A stretch of 5,712 nt of DNA, taken from contig JAIRZE010000035.1 of NCBI GenBank assembly GCA_031267375.1, positions 1 to 5,712 on the forward strand, given 5' to 3'. Below the pieces are notes generated by a model that was not told the DNA's origin, ran no database searches, and worked only from the letters and a program-made list of their open reading frames with translations. Shown piece after piece: positions 4,521 to 5,712 of the stretch (within the stretch, counting starts at the first letter, position 1; each line of letters begins with the position of its first letter). The DNA comes from Rickettsiales bacterium (GTDB lineage Bacteria; Pseudomonadota; Alphaproteobacteria; Rs-D84). The translations under genes and the position numbers were made by a program.

Positions 4521-4679
4521 GCAGATGTTTTTGCCGCAAATTGCCGTTATAGATTTTTGTTTTAGGCAGGTTCAATATGGCAATGTCTTTTGCATAAAAT
4601 CCGATTTCCGCAGCCCAATTATGCACCAGGCAATGCGTCATTGTTGTTTTGCTATCCGTATAATCTTGGCACTTAAAAA

Positions 4680-5615
4680 TTAGAATCCCACCCCAGCGCC
4701 CATTGGAATCAAGCCGTCTTCTGATTCAGACTTTACAAAAATCGTAAAAAGTGAAGACACGACTGCCGCCATAATCTCGGCTTCGGTATATCTATCTAAT
4801 TGTTTTAGCGATTCAATGACGGGCGCAAGATATGGCACGCCGCGCGTAAGCCCTGGGCGTGTCCGCGTAAAAATATGCAAGACTTGCCGCCGTCCGCCGT
4901 TATCAAATGCCGCTATCTTTGCAGATTCTAATTTACCGCCGGTGTCATCGGGATTGCGGTTTAGAATGTGATAAGCGATCGGTGCGCCGTCCTTGTCTAT
5001 TTCAACGCCTGCAACTATTTTATCGCCCGCGTCCGTGGGCGATGCCACGCGGTCGGCTTCCAATACTTGCAGGGAAGTTCCGAACGGATTTCCTTTGCGC
5101 TCTTTGTATTTTCGTAAAACGAACACATCACCGCTTTCCAAACAAGAGCGCAGAACCAATGCCTGCAACTCTGTAAAAGTTTGTCCGCGCGTTATATCGC
5201 AGTCGCGGTTATCAGCCCACATACGAAATATGCGCTCGGCTTGGTTTTCCCATTGCTCCATTGCGTCATCTGTTTTCAGATGCGGGCGCAAAATCTCGCG
5301 GTCAATGTGCGATTGCGGGCGCAGCCCAGTGCCAACTACATTTGTTATGAGCGTATTTATTGCGCCAGTGGCGAGCGGCGCGTTGCGGAGCAAGTCGCGC
5401 GACCTGTCGCGCAACACCGGCAAATCGTCCAGTGATACCGCATCCGCCGATCCGCTGGCAATACCCCAGGATTTGGTTTGCCGCCGGTCAGTGCGTGCGC
5501 CGGTATATCCGCCGAGCAGCGCGAGTTGCGTCCGCGCTTGCCACCGCCGCAGAGCCTTTTCAGGCGACACGGCGGCAATGGCCTTATCAAGAAAAGTTTG
5601 TTTCGGTATTTGCAT
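4680..5615 (-). CDS. Phage portal protein, lambda family, C-terminally truncated
   Basis: The 311 residues match the N-terminal and central parts of lambda gpB-like portals (Phage_portal_2 type), which form the ring at the capsid vertex through which DNA is packaged. Recognisable blocks include RSRDLLRNAPLATGAI with NVVGTGLRPQ (~70-101), TFTELQALVLRSCLESGDVFVLR (~146-168), LQVLEADRV (~182-190), AGVEIDKDGAPIAYHIL (~202-218), and VLHIFTRTRPGLTRGVPYLAPVIESLKQLDRYTEAE (~245-280). Family members usually reach about 480-530 residues; this one stops at GLIPMGAGVGF, so roughly the last 170-200 residues are missing, and no continuation is seen in any minus-strand frame to 4521. The product is very likely non-functional. 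The start has GGAA about 5 nt upstream, and the frame overlaps the preceding methyltransferase end by 29 nt. Confidence 0.85.
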   Translation of the reverse strand: MQIPKQTFLDKAIAAVSPEKALRRWQARTQLALLGGYTGARTDRRQTKSWGIASGSADAVSLDDLPVLRDRSRDLLRNAPLATGAINTLITNVVGTGLRPQSHIDREILRPHLKTDDAMEQWENQAERIFRMWADNRDCDITRGQTFTELQALVLRSCLESGDVFVLRKYKERKGNPFGTSLQVLEADRVASPTDAGDKIVAGVEIDKDGAPIAYHILNRNPDDTGGKLESAKIAAFDNGGRRQVLHIFTRTRPGLTRGVPYLAPVIESLKQLDRYTEAEIMAAVVSSLFTIFVKSESEDGLIPMGAGVGF

Positions 5616-5712
5616 TCTTATTCCATTTCAATTCAAGCCCAGCCGTGAGAGTTCGCCACGCGTGCGCCGCGACCAATGGGACAACCCCGTTCCCACACGC
5701 TCTAATCCTGTC
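5587..5712 (-). CDS. Partial DNA methyltransferase C-terminus (probable cytosine-5 type)
   Basis: The minus strand is open from the window edge to a TGA at 5589-5587, giving 41 residues. DRIRACGNGVVP followed by AAHAWRTL resembles the last conserved motif (motif X, GNAVVP type) and final helix of phage and bacterial cytosine-5 DNA methyltransferases, which use S-adenosylmethionine to methylate DNA. The catalytic motifs lie outside the window, so the class is uncertain. The frame runs 29 nt into the portal gene, which suggests cotranscription and coupled translation in a phage packaging operon. In a phage such an enzyme usually protects its DNA from host restriction. Confidence 0.5.
   Translation of the reverse strand, partial: DRIRACGNGVVPLVAAHAWRTLTAGLELKWNKNANTETNFS

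Noticed and set aside
4480..4641. Minus-strand 53-codon frame starting MTHCLVHNWAAEIG
   Set aside because: It has no ribosome binding site, runs through a terminator-like inverted repeat, and shows no recognised domain. It may be a fragment of a lost gene, but I cannot support it.

Overview
The window looks like a mosaic intergenic and accessory stretch of an alphaproteobacterial chromosome, probably from an uncultured, moderately AT-rich lineage. Three signs support this: tRNA-Thr genes beginning GCCGGTTTAGCTCAG with an encoded CCA, a CvpA protein with a long hydrophilic tail ending in the GY-x4-R-x2-L element typical of alphaproteobacterial CvpA, and TTGACA/TATAAT promoters. The assignment rests on recognition by eye, not on a search.

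Left part (1-1810). The first 16 codons of a zinc-ribbon, IS1/InsA-like transposase leave the window on the minus strand, with a complete promoter and ribosome binding site. Its outer edge abuts a GC-rich palindromic repeat (about 120-235) whose left end is missing. Next come two minus-strand genes, a small membrane-anchored periplasmic thioredoxin-like protein (1289-1753) and then cvpA (288-1166). They are separated by a 116-bp repetitive palindrome that touches the cvpA start codon. A hairpin terminator closes cvpA. purF, the usual neighbour of cvpA, is absent.

Middle part (1840-3310). A polysaccharide pyruvyl transferase family gene is read divergently from the thioredoxin-like gene. Its -10 box covers the first possible ATG, so the true start is probably 1905. 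After it lies a complete, about 205-bp copy of the same palindromic repeat family (2884-3090). An unannotated 174-nt RNA unit on the minus strand follows (3093-3266), with its own promoter, several hairpins and a terminator.

Right part (3307-5712). A HAD-family hydrolase (3307-3975, minus) has a nearly leaderless promoter. A perfect 15-bp inverted repeat, extending to 20 bp with one mismatch, separates it from a plus-strand tRNA promoter. That promoter now drives only the 5' half of a tRNA-Thr gene, which is cut in the anticodon stem-loop and continues into foreign sequence carrying phased AATCTACA repeats. An intact but diverged tRNA-Thr(UGU) and its terminator follow. Beyond is phage DNA on the minus strand: a lambda-family portal gene truncated at 311 codons, overlapped by the end of a probable DNA methyltransferase. 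The simplest reading is that a prophage or relative integrated in the anticodon loop of tRNA-Thr, and that a second tRNA-Thr next to the junction covers the lost function. No complete defence system or operon of unknown genes is visible. The most novel items are the structured RNA, the interrupted tRNA with its candidate attachment region, and the two palindromic repeat families.
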